A stretch of 64,000 bases of DNA from Sclerodactyla briareus (lineage: Eukaryota > Echinodermata > Holothuroidea > Dendrochirotida > Sclerodactylidae): contig JAODTK010005880.1 in NCBI GenBank assembly GCA_026419785.1, positions 62,001 through 126,000 of the forward strand, given 5' to 3'. Positions 12,860 through 24,500 of the stretch are shown piece after piece. A model generated the notes under the pieces. It saw only the letters and a list, made by a program, of their open reading frames with translations. It searched no databases and was not told where the DNA came from. A program made the position numbers and the translations under genes. Position 1 is the first letter of the stretch. Each line of letters starts with the position of its first letter.

Positions 12860-13950
12860 CCCTTCAGATGCTCACGACTGTGTGGAGGAGCACCCAATGT
12901 TCCTCTAGTGGCTTCGCCATGTACTGTGACAACGATGTATGGTCCAACCATATCTGGTCGGCAGGCATCACCATTGGGCATAGATTATTGCTCCCAATTA
13001 CCTCCCTATACTTCCTAGGTTCAGATAGGTCTCTACCATCTCCTTCAATCTTTTTGCTCATAATTGGGGGAAGGAGGGGAAAAGGGGGAGTGGCGGAAAA
13101 GGGGGGAAGAAGGTAATAAAAATGAAAAAACAGGACGGAGTAGCGCGGGGTTTACAGTCTGCCATTTGGTACCTCTCAAGTAAACTGGCACACATACTTC
13201 TCCTGCTCATGGTTATTGCATCATTGGTTTGTCGAATCTATACCCATGAAAATATTATGAGTTTGCCCCTGTCCTTCATGTGAAACCTAGTCTTTAGTTT
13301 CTGTTTCACATCAAGACTAGTTTCTCATTGCTGTCTGCAATGATCAAGTCATCCTACCCAAGTGAGCCACAACCATTTCACTATCATTCTGCCTGATAGA
13401 CACCATGTCCCTGAGGGCTCAAATTGTTGCTCCTGTAAGAAACTGTGTAACACACTATTCATTCTACCCAGACTGCTTGATTCCATAAAGGCCTTGTTCC
13501 CCTATACACTATTTGGTTCACCTTTGGAGGTACCACTTCACACCTTCTGCTTGTTCCATGTATACCTCACAATCGATAGGCGCATTGAGATACAGCGGTC
13601 TTCACATCCATCTGATGTAAGCTCATCAGACTGTGCTGTCCACCTGCATCAAAACACGCAGTGAGGTGATATCGCTGTAGGTGGCAAAAGTCTCACTCAT
13701 AGTTAACACCTTTGACTTGCTATAGCGTTTTGCAACATACCTAGCTTTATAGATTTTGGCATCATCACAACCTTCTTTGATTGTGTACACCGCAACGTCT
13801 CCCCCTGAAACACTTTCTCGGTATGGTGTGGTTAGGGTGAATGTGTCATTGTCTTTCAAGAACCATTTCATCCTGCATGGCTTTCTTCGCATGATTCCAC
13901 TCAGTAGAATTTGATGCCTCTTGTTACGTCTGGGGATAGGCATTTACTCT
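12860..13950 (-). pseudogene. copia reverse transcriptase remnant
   Basis: In minus-strand order: DNDTFTLTT and YTIKEG-DDAKIYKARYVAK (about 13860-13720), then SETFATYSDITSLRVLMQ (about 13690-13635), all classic for the copia RVT_2 amino end. A YVDD-type active-site region follows near 13355-13335, where a frameshift leaves LDH and the neighbouring Q/E context. Next come KQKLKTRFHMKDRGKL (about 13310-13260) and the carboxyl block YREVIGS through LSQYMAKPLEEHW (about 13015-12885). The enzyme copies element RNA into cDNA. Several frameshifts and stops break the frame, so this is a pseudogene. Plus-strand frames over this interval are antisense shadows. Confidence 0.9.
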
Positions 13951-14439
13951 ATAGCAGTAATCAACACTCTCATGCACCTGATCATCTTTATTCAGTTCAA
14001 CACATAGTCATCAAGGTAGGCTGGGGTTTTATTCTCTCTCCTAGGCCTAATGTTAAATGGCTGTGAGCATGCACCTGTACCTCCACTCCCTGCATGGAGC
14101 TGCCCTTCTGCTCTGTCAGTAATAGGCAGAGTGGCAGATGGGGTATCACTCACAGATCACGCCTCAACACAAAGTTCATCTCTTGTGCTCATGTGTTTGG
14201 GTCTGTTGCTCTGAGAAGCAGGGCCCTATTCTTTGTGAGGAATTTCACAACCCTATGTTCAAGACTTTTCCAGTAGCTGGAGTACACAAGTATGATGGGC
14301 TCCCCTTGTCATACCAACAAAGAGGCCCTTGGTGCACCTGGGTCAATATTTCTTTATCCTGCTATATGCATAAACAGTCAGATCCAAAAACTCTCATCTA
14401 GACAGGTAGGCTTTCTGCCTGTCATTGTTGGTATGGTGT

Positions 14440-15075
14440 TTGCTCAGGGCGCTGTTGTAGCACCTGTTCCTAATATATGCAGATGGCCAACACTGCATAT
14501 GGCCACATTTCTTTTCCAGGTACTCTGCATGAGTAAACATCTACCCATTTCAAAAAGTGTTCTCCAGTTACGCAGCCGTCCCATTTTGGTGAGGGGAATT
14601 GGTGCCGGAACTCTCAGTTGCATCTGATTCTCCCTGAGGAGTTTCTGAAAACTAATTCGAAGTGATCTTGCGCCGTTATTTGATCGCATCCATTTAACAT
14701 TACAAATTGCCAAAACGGTGCAGAATCCGCTAGGAATTTCTCAGTGGCAACCACTGCATCGACATCTTACGTTTGGAAAGTACACAAATACTGCACCGAA
14801 AAATCATCTGTGAAAGCCATAGAATATTAAATGCCCCCTTGGAGACAGGCCCAATGGTCAAGCAAATCTGTAGGCACTAGACATAATGGGACATCTGAGC
14901 GATGTGTCTGGTCCTATCCGCCTTGGTCATTTTAACCCAACACACGTTTCACATTCATTTGGCTTACTGGTGGCATTGGGAAACCTCTACCATCAAAACA
15001 TTTTGCAGATTCATAACATCCTCATGATGGCAATGTCCCAAAATTGTCAGCCATGTTTTCAGTCACATGCATCGT
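14440..15075 (-). pseudogene. copia integrase remnant (HHCC finger and core part)
   Basis: The minus strand at about 15040-14890 carries LGHCHHEDVMNLQ and, after a shift, KMTKADRT. This is the GAG-pre-integrase/HHCC zinc-finger region that starts copia integrase. At about 14640-14450 the reading PAPIPLTKMGRLRNWRTLF followed by EMGRCLLMQ matches the integrase-core segment (RTLFEMARCLL type). Further on, residual AICSVGHLHI corresponds to the WPYAV/YIRNR block. Integrase inserts the cDNA into the host genome. The catalytic D,D,E residues were not individually located because the frame shifts repeatedly. Confidence 0.82.
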
Positions 15076-15343
15076 TGATCTGAGGGCGGGTGGCGATTTC
15101 TCATACGTTGTTCAGTCGTAATAGTCTGCCTCGCTTTTCAACGTTAATCTGACACCAACTCCATGAATGACCTCCGCATGTTCTGGATGAAATACCACGG
15201 TTGTCATGCTTGCACTCGCGGCTTGTACCGAAAAATGTCTGCGGGAACGTTGGGAAAAGAGCGCACCTTCAACTTTGCGTTTACGCACCTGCCCCCATCA
15301 TCCAGGATTTGCACTATGGCGCCCCCGTTTCAGTGCCACGTTG

Positions 15344-15547
15344 TTACGTCGAGCTCCATCTGCCAACCAACAAGTGAATCCTCCTGTCGGAAAGATTCAT
15401 CGAACAACGAACTTGGACTCGTCTCTCATAATATGTGACAGTTGCCCTCCACTCAACTAAGAGGCTGTCCCCACTGACTTCAACGGCCGAAATGTCACTG
15501 GCTCTGAAGGTGAACGCTCCCTCCGCATTGGCACTGTTGTCGGTCAT
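15344..15547 (-). pseudogene. copia protease remnant
   Basis: The minus-strand frame reads AEGAFTFRASDISAVEV, then GDSLLVEWRAT at about 15465-15440. Position and context match the retropepsin active site (LLVDSGAT type), but the D-S-G triad is replaced, apparently through a one-base loss. The protease would process the Gag-Pol polyprotein. As read, the catalytic aspartate is missing. Confidence 0.8.
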
Positions 15548-15604
15548 CTGATTTTTCTGCTTTGGTCAGGTTTTTTTTTTGCGACTACATCTTTTCGGTG
15601 TGTG

Positions 15605-16345
15605 TTACCTCGACAATGGCCACACCACTCTGGTTGTTGTTCGGTTACTTCTGTCAATTACGAGCGATGTGTCCCTGGGTTTGCCACCATTATAGCACTT
15701 GAAGGACTTTGATTGGATGTCGGCTTCTGAGAGTGCTGCGCCCCAGACTGACTGGCAGACTTCATGATGGAATCGGTGGCAGGACGGTTTCTGATCGTGC
15801 CCGCTCCTGTAATCGGCATAATTTCCGAAGCCACTTAAATTGCGTGAATGTCGTTGTTTCCTGACTGAGTGCGACAACACAAACGTTGTAGGTATATGGT
15901 AATCCCCTTCAGACCATCGCGATCAATAACCCATCTGACACTTGTTCCCCCCCAGCATTTGTCAGTGCTGCTCGGCACTGTCGCATCCTCAGAACCTGTC
16001 AGTAACTGTCTCATTTACTCCTTTCATTAGCGCGTGAGTTCTGTGTACGGATATTATTCTCGGTTTCCCTGTCCGCCCGTTAATGTTCCCGTTCTCTCAA
16101 AATACGAATTGCTTTCCGCCCATCATGCTAAGGCGTCTCGCATAACGAGCGAGACTCTTATCATCGAGAAACGAATCAGTTCGGCAAAGATCTCTTCGTT
16201 TTTGTTAGCGTTTTCAACACTGCTTTTCAGTACATACGAGTGTGCTTTTCAGACCTTGCGAGCGCATATAGCCCATAAATTTGATCTCCCACTGTTCATA
16301 CTTGCGTTCATCTCCATCGAAAATAAGTCGCCCATACTTCCATGA
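15605..16345 (-). pseudogene. copia gag remnant with CCHC zinc knuckle
   Basis: Near 16320-16250 the minus strand reads FDGDERKYEQWEIKFMGYMR, followed by SQGLKSTLV and, after a shift, FLDDKSLALVMRDA. This is the conserved amino half of copia Gag. At 15697-15655 FKCYNGGKP is a CCHC knuckle in which the second cysteine is glycine and the rest is out of frame. Gag packages element RNA. The plus-strand frame at 16034-16345 is antisense to this and is not a gene. The gag start codon cannot be fixed because of indels just after the leader. Confidence 0.85.
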
Positions 16346-16352
16346 AAACCCT

Positions 16353-16368
16353 GTCTGGGCCCAGAACC
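16353..16368 (-). other. Primer-binding site, half tRNA-iMet type
   Basis: Directly inside the 5' LTR the minus strand reads GGTTCTGGGCCCAGAC. The Drosophila copia element has a near-identical GGTTATGGGCCCAG there, complementary to the anticodon region of initiator tRNA and primed by a cleaved half-tRNA. One mismatch separates the two. The position immediately after the CAACA end of the LTR strengthens the call. Confidence 0.85.
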
Positions 16369-16606
16369 TGTTGAGGGGTAACTTCGGACGTTCATGATGG
16401 AGGCAGAGAATCTAGGACACGATGTGCTATGAGTTTAACGATCGACGCCATCTTTATTCGATCGTCCACTTATCTCCCGGTGCCATGTCAACCAAAATGT
16501 AAACAATGACAGAATATTATTCGCTTGTGGAGCACACCAACCGGGGCGCACTTCATAAACTAAACGATTATACAGTAATATGGAAAATAAAGATCGCACT
16601 GTAACA
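16369..16606 (-). repeat. 5' LTR of the copia element
   Basis: This 238-bp copy begins TGTTACAGTG on the minus strand and ends CAACA next to the primer-binding site. It aligns end to end with 11818-12058, with many small indels. Confidence 0.9.
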
Positions 16607-18084
16607 ATTTACAATTGTATTACTTCACATAAAAAATGCAGAAATTCTGGTTAAAATCTATTCTTTCCAACTCAAAATTCAAGCAATTGTTTTGATTTTT
16701 GGCTCAATATGCAATCCATGGAGGAAATAGCCTACACTTTTTTTTTTAATACCCATGGACTTGGTAGCCTAGCCTAGGTTGTGTTTCGGGGATCCAAAAA
16801 ATGGCCTCATTTTGAGTGGCAGAGGAAGCGGATTCTCAGAGTAATGATTTGAATCACCCATCCACTTTGGGTCTTGTACACATTCCATACATTAGCTAAG
16901 CCTAAGCAAACCTACTCGTCCCGCATCATTCAATTCACAGTCTGTAACTGCTACTGTAGCCAGGATAGTAAGTACTCCATTACATACTAGTTAGGCGAGG
17001 CCTAGGCTATGCCGAATACAGCGCACCTCGAAAATACTGACACAAAAACGGGGGGAACCAAATTTGGGAAATCACCCGGAATAATCTGATCGATGTATTG
17101 GTGATAACATCTTACCACCTTACGAGAGACTCCCTTTCTGGTCATCTACTGATAACCGTATGTTGAGGTTGAGGAGAAATTCGAACTTGACAAAATGCTA
17201 CGAGAACGAGAGTCGAGACAGCTCGATGACAACCAACCAAAACAGTACAGTGCAGTACGTACGACGTACGGCGTGAGATAAGCGCAATGAGTGCATCCTG
17301 CATGGCAAGCTAGCTGGCTTGTCAACCGCATTAAATTTGAATCCCAAGTTTGCTAGTTCGAGTATAGTGGGGCAGGACAATGACATGCTCGAAAGTCATC
17401 TCGGCAGTATGAAAAACACGTCCTTGCAGCGTAAATGAATACGATTCAGTGGATATTTCCTCGCGAGTTCAATGTACTAACCACTTTGCTGAAACGATAA
17501 TCAGGATTTATTTCGTGGTAACCATTGTGTAATTTGTATTTCGGACATGGACGAAGCCGATGTACGACCGAAGACTAAAGATATACATATACCGTAGGAA
17601 CTTACCACGAACACCACTCCGGAGGGGGGGTTTTTTGAAGGGGTAGGGGGAGGGATTTGTGTTATCGTGTATCGGAACTGCAAAAAAAGATCAATCATCA
17701 CTGTGGCTGCTTGCCCCAAGTTTGAATTCGAATTTTGTTCATGGAAGCTTACCTACATAAATACATAAATATCTCGAAAATCGATTGAAATCCTAAGTAC
17801 CCCCGTAGGTCACTTAGGATGCTATTTTCTCGTACGCAGTACTCACAGTATAGTGCCAAGTTGGTGTACGCATATATATTCAAAACATATTAGAGAAATT
17901 GAGGATGTAATGTCCAGAGATGTTCTCCCCAAGCAATCCATGATAAATAAACTTGTTCTAGCGGCGAGACAGTTAATTTACACACAGGAGATGAGCCCAC
18001 TAAAATGGTCACAATCGAGTGAATTGACTAATGGCAATGTCATCCTAGTGTAGCCCGAACCGAACCAGTCACCATGCAGGTACG
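16607..18084. other. Unassigned sequence, no recognised gene
   Basis: Contains a T-rich tract at 16737-16748, an imperfect TACGTACGACGTACGG palindrome near 17255 and a G-rich run at 17622-17652. Open frames are under 75 codons and lack domains or paired splice sites. Confidence 0.45.
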
Positions 18085-18410
18085 TACAGTAGCCAGGCAC
18101 GCCGACTAACCTGGGCATCATCAGACAAACGGCAAGTTGCACGGTTAGTCAGGCAGGCCCGACCAACTTATGGTTGGGTCACGTAGGTGTTATTGTTTAA
18201 GTTAGTCAGGCTGGATTATGCACAAGTTAGTCCGGCATGGCAAAATGCCTTAGTCAGGCAGGCCGACTAAGATGTCATTGTACGGCTCGTCGTACCAACC
18301 CCGGAATCGGCCCGACCAACGACAAATTGGTCAGGCGTGCTTGATAAGCAGGATGACAACTTGTTAGCGTTAGTCACGCCATGCGCCCGGACTGACTGGG
18401 GTTTTGGTGT
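18085..18410. repeat. TTAGTC/GACTAA palindromic minisatellite, copy 2
   Basis: Same motif set as 7288-7730: GTTAGTCAGGCAGGC, GCCGACTAA, GTTAGTCAGGCTGG and GCCCGACCAAC recur in both orientations. It ends GACTGACTGGGGTTTTGGTG. That end read in reverse (CACCAAAACCCCAGTC) resembles the opening of copy 1 (CACTGAAAACCCAAATTAGT), so the two may share a terminal inverted repeat. It abuts the LINE. Confidence 0.75.
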
Positions 18411-18439
18411 GTGATCACTTTACAACCTTCATGGTGTAA

Positions 18440-19682
18440 ACTAGGGAGCTGAATATATAGACTTCCGCCACACGCCTGTGCTCACGCTCCCATCTACGTC
18501 ATGGAGAACAAGTGGAACAATAGCGCTACATCGCGACTATGGGATCTAGGGTACTGCATTGAAGTGGATTAAATCCTACCTAGCTGACCGTAGGTAAGCT
18601 TGTTCGATTGGGAATGTCCTTCGACGATCGGGCGCAGCCGTGGGGGTCCCACAAGCTCCGTACTAGGGGCCGTTAGAGTTCATCATGTACATGGTACCTT
18701 GTCTGACGTCATTTAATCCCACGAACGGAATTCATACAGATATATGCCGACTACACTAACTCTACACGACTTAACATCCTGCGAACCGCATGGCCCACAT
18801 GACGAATCTCGAATGTGTAAAAAATCCGTACTTGGGCAGTCCAAAACAAGTTAGGTTCAATGATGCAAAAAACGAAATCCCGTACACATTAGATCCTTGT
18901 TTGTAGACAAAATATCACTTTCCTCAGTAACAGAGGCGGCCTCGATATTGACGTTCCCCTTCTGCCTAGAAACCTCGGGGCAATCATGATGATAAATTCG
19001 AGCTCGACCATACAGCAAGAGTCTCGCGTTCAGTGCTTCGGATTTACAAAATCGCGTCTTCGTAGGTATCTTGACCAGTCTTCCACTGAGCGTCTTGTTC
19101 ATGCCTTTGTATCATCGTCGGACTTTAACAACTCTCTCTTGATGGGTTACCTCATCACAGTTACAGCCTCTACAGGTGTCCAGAACTCTGCGCCAGATTG
19201 TCATAGAAGTGACACATGGAACACAGCACTCCATCCTCCGTCGAATACACTGGTTACGGTAGGGAACGTATTCCACTTCAAAGGTCCTCCTACTGACTAA
19301 AAAGAAATTTTTCATGGACTTGCCTACTTACATTGGCAACATAATCTCTACGAGTCAAACTCATCAAGGGTTGCATTGCGTCTTTACAACAGCAATCTAA
19401 TTCAAGCCCGTTTTCATACATCATAGTACGGAAGTAGAGCTGCTCACTGTGGGCCGCCTCACCCTATATAGGAACCATCTTCCATTCACACCGCTGCTCC
19501 TAATCATTGAATGTCTTCCAATCTCGTCTGAGAACACACCTGTTCAACTATCACAGTTCATCTGTATTGTCCTATTCGTTGTTATTTTGGTTGTTTTGGT
19601 TTATTCGTATTGGTTTCTGGTTGCGCTGTGAAGCGCTTTAGAGACATGTCGTATTTTGCGCTTTAATAAATTAATTTATATT
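18440..19682 (+). mobile_element. L2/CR1-like non-LTR retrotransposon, 5' truncated, degenerate
   Basis: Three plus-strand frames together read through the carboxyl half of a LINE reverse transcriptase. In order: TALKWIKSYLADRR (18552-18593); a GVPQ block then GPLEFIMYMVP (about 18640-18690); a YAD active-site box (18743-18754, YADY instead of YADD); RNLGAIM with NSSST (about 18970-19010); TERLVHAFVSS and NNSLL (19085-19141); VQNSA (19178-19192); RNHLP (about 19470); and FQSRLRTHLFN (19516-19548). This block order is typical of L2/CR1-type LINEs. The 3' end carries GCGCTGTGAAGCGCTTTAGA, then TTTTGCGCTTTAATAAA, a hairpin-bearing tail seen in this group. It is inactive because of frameshifts, stops and 5' loss. 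Confidence 0.9.
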
Positions 19683-21530
19683 ATCTCATCTGTCCCGAGG
19701 GCGCAGATGAGATATTGTATCACTGTGGCCATTTCACCTATATTTACTGTTGCTGTTGCTAGCAACGTTGTATGGAACCTAGTGGTGGCTAATAACTATC
19801 CACTGAGGGTACCCATTGGTGGGTACCCAGGGTGCCGGGTGATTAGCAATGAGTGCCCTGCGAAAGTTGTCCGTTTGTTTGTTGTGCGTGTGTGTGTGGT
19901 GTGGCGTGTTTGTGTGGTGCGTTCAGCGTGTCCGTCGATTTTTTGGTGGTTTTTCGGCAAATAATCTCCATTTTGGAGTGCTTCACAAAGTGAAATTTTG
20001 CACACGCTTCAATAGAGTCACTAAACCATACTTGCTCTCAAAATTATACCGAAACTATCGCAATTGGGGAATTTAGGAGGCAAAAAGACAAATTTTTGGG
20101 GCAATTTCCTTCTCATTTTTACAAGTTTTTTCACTATTTTTCAAGGTATTCCCTTTTCCAATGGCGAAATATTTCAAACTTTGTAGCAAATGGAAAAGGC
20201 ACAAATAACAACTTTTCCCATGCCAAATCACCCCAAAATACCAAATATGTTCATTTTTTTGGGGGGGGGGGAATAGTTTTTGGCCAAATTTGAGAAGTTC
20301 TGAAAGTTTGTTCAGTTTTTGGTATATTTAGAGCATGGGAGGACTGAATGAGTCCAAATTTCAGAAGAAGGTACGGAGTATCAAAACAAGGGTTTCCCAA
20401 CATTTAGGCTGTAAATTAGTGAATTTTCATGAATATACTTAGTTGGGGGGGGGGGAAATGGTTGTTTTCAGAATATTTTGATGAATTTTGATCCATTTGC
20501 AACTCGCGAAAAGGTAGCAAGTAAAACCAATTAATATATATATAAGTTCTATACGAGTGCCGAACTAAAATCAGGAGACACATATATCTCCACAAATTAG
20601 AGAAATAGTTCAAATTGTGAATTTCACAGTGCGGGAAACACATTTAAGGGCCATTTTTTTCATTTTTGCATATTTTGCCCCTATTTTTAAAAATATTTAT
20701 GATTGCAATGACTGAACATGTCAATTTTCACACAACCCTAGATAGTCACATTACACACGTTTCTTCAAGAGAATTCCAGCGAAGTATCACTTGTCAATTG
20801 TCATTGGGGAGGGGGGAACACTTCTGGGGAATATTTCATTTTTCAGAAATTTTATAAAATATTTGATGATAAAATATTTTGCCTGAATTAGTAAAATTTC
20901 ACACAACCTAAATAGTCACTGACACCGTTTCTCAAAGATTCCATGCACAGCAGGGTTAGCGCTTTCTTGGGGTCTCGGGGTCATAGACACCTTTTTGGAC
21001 CGTTTGGACCCCCAAATCTAGAAATTGTGCACCAAAGGGTCCAAAACGGAGGAAAATTTACCACTTTTTTTCCATAAAATGACATTGCTCTTTCGATTTA
21101 TCGCTAAAATTCTTATTTGGACCCGCAAATCTTAGAGCCAGCGCATACCCTGATGCAAAGTATCACATTGTCAATTTCTGAGGAAAACACATTCTGGGAA
21201 AATATTTCATTTTGCGATTTCTATATCTCATTATTGCAATACCTAAACATTGTCATTGCACACAAGCTATATATAGTCACCAAATAATGTCTTCCCCCAA
21301 AATCACGCAGATATCATCAACATTTGACATTTTGGGAAAATCACATTTTCGGACAATTTTCATGTTTCAGTAATGTCCCATATATTTCATGCTTGCCATG
21401 CCCAAACAAATTCTCCCAACAATAGGCAAGAACAATTAAAATTTCACATTTGGGGGACAATTTTATCAACTTTTTTCAAATGATTGAAAAATATGGAGAG
21501 TCAGGGGAACATTTTCAGGTACATAACGGA
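19683..21530 (-). repeat. Family A-related repeat, minus-strand copy
   Basis: On the minus strand, 19683-20000 matches 42690-42990 and 43400-43690. Shared parts are GGAGATTATTTGCCGAAAAA, a CA-rich tract, GGGTACCCACC-like blocks, CCTCAGTGGATAGTT, TATAGGTGAAATG and a terminal hairpin. From 20110 to 21500 there are degenerate units of about 170-220 bp, marked by CACAACCTAAATAGTCAC at about 20733, 20903 and (diverged) 21256 and by GTATCAC-TTGTCAATT blocks. G-runs of 10-11 occur at 20259 and 20445. No coding potential is seen. The MITE at 20951-21152 interrupts one unit. Confidence 0.75.
20951..21152. mobile_element. 202-bp hAT-like MITE with 8-bp target duplication
   Basis: The left end CAGGGTTAGCGCTTTCT and the right end, read in reverse, CAGGGTATGCGCTGGCT form terminal inverted repeats. 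The element is flanked by ATGCACAG (20943-20950) and ATGCAAAG (21153-21160), an 8-bp duplication with one mismatch. It lies inside a repeat unit whose neighbouring copy at about 20765-20800 lacks it (CCAGCGAAGTATCAC), so the empty site is visible. Eight-base duplications and CAGGG ends are typical of hAT elements. It encodes no transposase. Confidence 0.82.
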
Positions 21531-24500
21531 ACTATGTCAATAGCCAACGTACTTTTGAGTTTCAATGGGGCCCCCAGTTAACACGAAATGGCCGCTAACG
21601 GTAAACAAATCTCCGGATAAAGCACCCTTTAGGTTTGATGACAAAAATACCGTCGGGTTATGAAATATAATACATTCATCTATATTACACCTCTAATCCC
21701 TGCCTAATAACCACATGTATCGTCATTACTGGCCATTAATTTTGACCACGTCCCGTGTTATTTTGGGGGGGGAAAACTAGGCTCTCTTGCCTCGCGCAGG
21801 TCAATTTGACTTGCCAACCATTATATATCCTTCTCAATCCTGTTAACTTCGTATTGTGAAATACTTCTACTGACATAAATTGACATGCACACATAGACAT
21901 AGTTAGGTACCTTAACCATTATTATGTGATGAACATAGCTCATAACTCTATAATATCAATATTTGCCTGCGATGGACGCCGGGAATTAAATAGTACATTC
22001 GTTAGCAACCCTGCCATATACGCCGTGGAAATTTCTGATTGCGATTCTATTCGATTTCTATTGGACCTAAAACGCCGTCTGTTCCCTTGTCGAAACAATC
22101 AGATTCAGGTTTACCTAGGCCTTAACCCAAGGGCTCTCTATAGACAATTTAACCTGGATCAAATAGACTACGGAGTTTTCCAGAATCGCAATTCTTGTAC
22201 CCCCACACTCCTAAAATTGTTGAAATTTACCCATTCTCCATTGAGAATCATGTCGAAATAAAAAATTCAGTCGAAAAACGCCGTCGGTTCCTGAAGAAAT
22301 ATCGCTCAAATTGGACAATGATTGGAAGAAAGAGTGGAATATCCTCTTCCAGTTATTGATAGACTGATTAATAGCTTACAGCGTTACAGAGTTATTGTAA
22401 TTCTAGCGATAATTGTGTCGGTAAAAGAGGGAATTACAACACTGCATTACTGTATGGTTTGCCTAACAGCAAAAGCGACGGTTAGTGTCCGTTTATGGTT
22501 TTATCTAGTATCCATCATTTTTACTATGCCCTAACTTACTTGTTGTGTCGTACTCCTAACACGTAGGCCTCGGCTAGTCAAACTTGCTCAAAAGTACCTC
22601 GACTATCAAGTAGCCTCCGTCGATTGGTGTCTGCATTCTCGCTTCATCGCATGAATATGGGCCATAGCATCTTCCTCAAGTAACTAGGACTACATTCACG
22701 CTATGGTCTGCGTATCTCGATTTGATAAACATATACCACAATGGGAGGGAATTGTCTTTTCCCACAGCTTTTCTTTAATTTAATCTGGCTAGTCGTAGTA
22801 CTGTGGGGCCTATTGTAAGCTACCACCAGCATGCACTGCACTGTGCACGGCTCAAAAAAAAACAGTGGCAAGGCTAGGTAACAGATGTTAGGCTGCCTTT
22901 TTTCTAAGAGATGTTTTGTTCTGGACCCCATAATTTGTAAAATAGATTCAATGGAAGATAACTGCCTTTTTCCACATTCATCGCTGCTGCCAATCTGTTG
23001 ATGAGAACAATGAACTAAGTTGCCAAATGGGTTGTCCGAGAATGTAACAACACACGTATATGATAGTTTGATTACCCAGTATACACCCACAATATGCAAT
23101 CTGCGAAGACAAAATATATACGCACGCCAGAAGGGCAGACATCATTTACAACGTAACCATGGCAAAGTTTAAAGGCCAATGGTCATGTAAATATGACTCG
23201 ACTTTTTGTACTACCTATTATTGCATTATGGAAGCCAACCTCTTACCAAATCAGTTGATCCGAGTGAACAAAAGGTCGCAATCCCGCAATTCAAAATTCG
23301 AAATTCGCCCTGTGACATCATGGGGGAACCCAAGTGATATCAAGTCAATGTGAAGCTGTACATTTGAGACCCTGGAATCACAAACTATTTATGGGTTTTA
23401 AAGAGGAATCCCATCAATCGTTTTCACGATATTGAAAATGATCTCATTCTTTTAAGGAAATACTATTCTGATATTTTGTTATGAGGCTGGCAAACACAGC
23501 ATTTCACTGGAGTTCTATGGTGGCTACCTTTGATCATCATTCCCCTAGTTATATCTCAAGGGTCTTCAGACCTTCTTTCCCATGATGCCATTCTCTCAAC
23601 TATGAAAGATTCAACCAACACCAGATGAAAGGGTGGCCATTCAGTAATCCAGATGCTAGAACCTTCAATTTAGAATGTAGTTTTTCAACGCAGTATAATT
23701 GAGAGGAACTGTTCAAAACCCATTGGCCTTTTACTACATGATGTAAACAAATGCAAACACAATCAAAGACAAATAGGCCTAGTACAATCAATATTATTTA
23801 ATAAACAATTATCGTGTGAATGCAGATCCAGATTACTCAACCGGGATTTCACTATCCGTATGCTATTTGGGAGCGCAGCCAATGCAATACACCCCACTAT
23901 CTCTCGGCAGGGATACAGCCTGCTCCGGCAGAGGGACAGCGATAAAACCAAGGTCCTCATATAGATGTGCAGAGTGAAACTAGGTGATACACTGTTAGGA
24001 AGTCATTTGAGGAGTTCAGGGGTAGTCTACATTTAGCAATATAATGCAGAGATTGGGTCTATGGGAATGTTTTCTCGAAACAATCTAACTTCTCATCCCC
24101 CGCCTCACCTTGGTCCTAGATATGTTTTTTTAGATAGTTTGAATTTCATTCTGAGATATCAACCTTCCCTCGCACAAATTAACTATTTCACATTCATACT
24201 GCACACCACTCTGCTGCCCTATGGAATCCTAGCTAAACGCATAGTTCTCACAACGAACATTATTTGCGTTTTAACCTATGCAAATTTTCCTGTAGCCTAC
24301 AATACAAATTGTGGTAGTTTCACTTCCTCACTCTATCTGTTAGTATAATGGCTCAATGGTTCGTAGAGACCAACTAGCATTCTCAGCCTTCACATGAGGT
24401 TGGGTGAAGTCCACCCATACTCGATTGAGATATGCAACTCTGTGGATTGCCCTCTTGTTATTATTATTAAATATTTTAAGTAACAAACTGGACTGGTCTA

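Larger units (their letters stand above)
11818..16606 (-). mobile_element. Ty1/copia LTR retrotransposon, full structure, inactivated
   Basis: The 4.79-kb element has ~240-bp LTRs at 11818-12058 and 16369-16606. Each begins TGTTG and ends CAACA on the plus strand. On the minus strand the order is 5' LTR, primer-binding site, gag, zinc knuckle, protease, integrase, reverse transcriptase, RNase H and 3' LTR. Integrase before RT is the defining copia order. Each domain is recognisable in short frames broken by many frameshifts, so it cannot be active as read. The LTRs differ by many substitutions and single-base indels. Flanking pentamers (TTTTC left, ATTTA right) do not match, so no target duplication is supported. 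Protein motifs place it among animal copia elements; the subclade is not resolved. Confidence 0.93.

Noticed and set aside
14094..14627. Plus-strand frames of 60-111 codons
   Set aside because: Antisense to the copia integrase region.
16034..16345. 103-codon plus-strand frame
   Set aside because: Antisense to copia gag, which is clearly recognisable on the minus strand.
22701..23099. 132-codon minus-strand frame
   Set aside because: No domain, no splice pair, and an internal DNA duplication explains its repeated CGKRQ segment.
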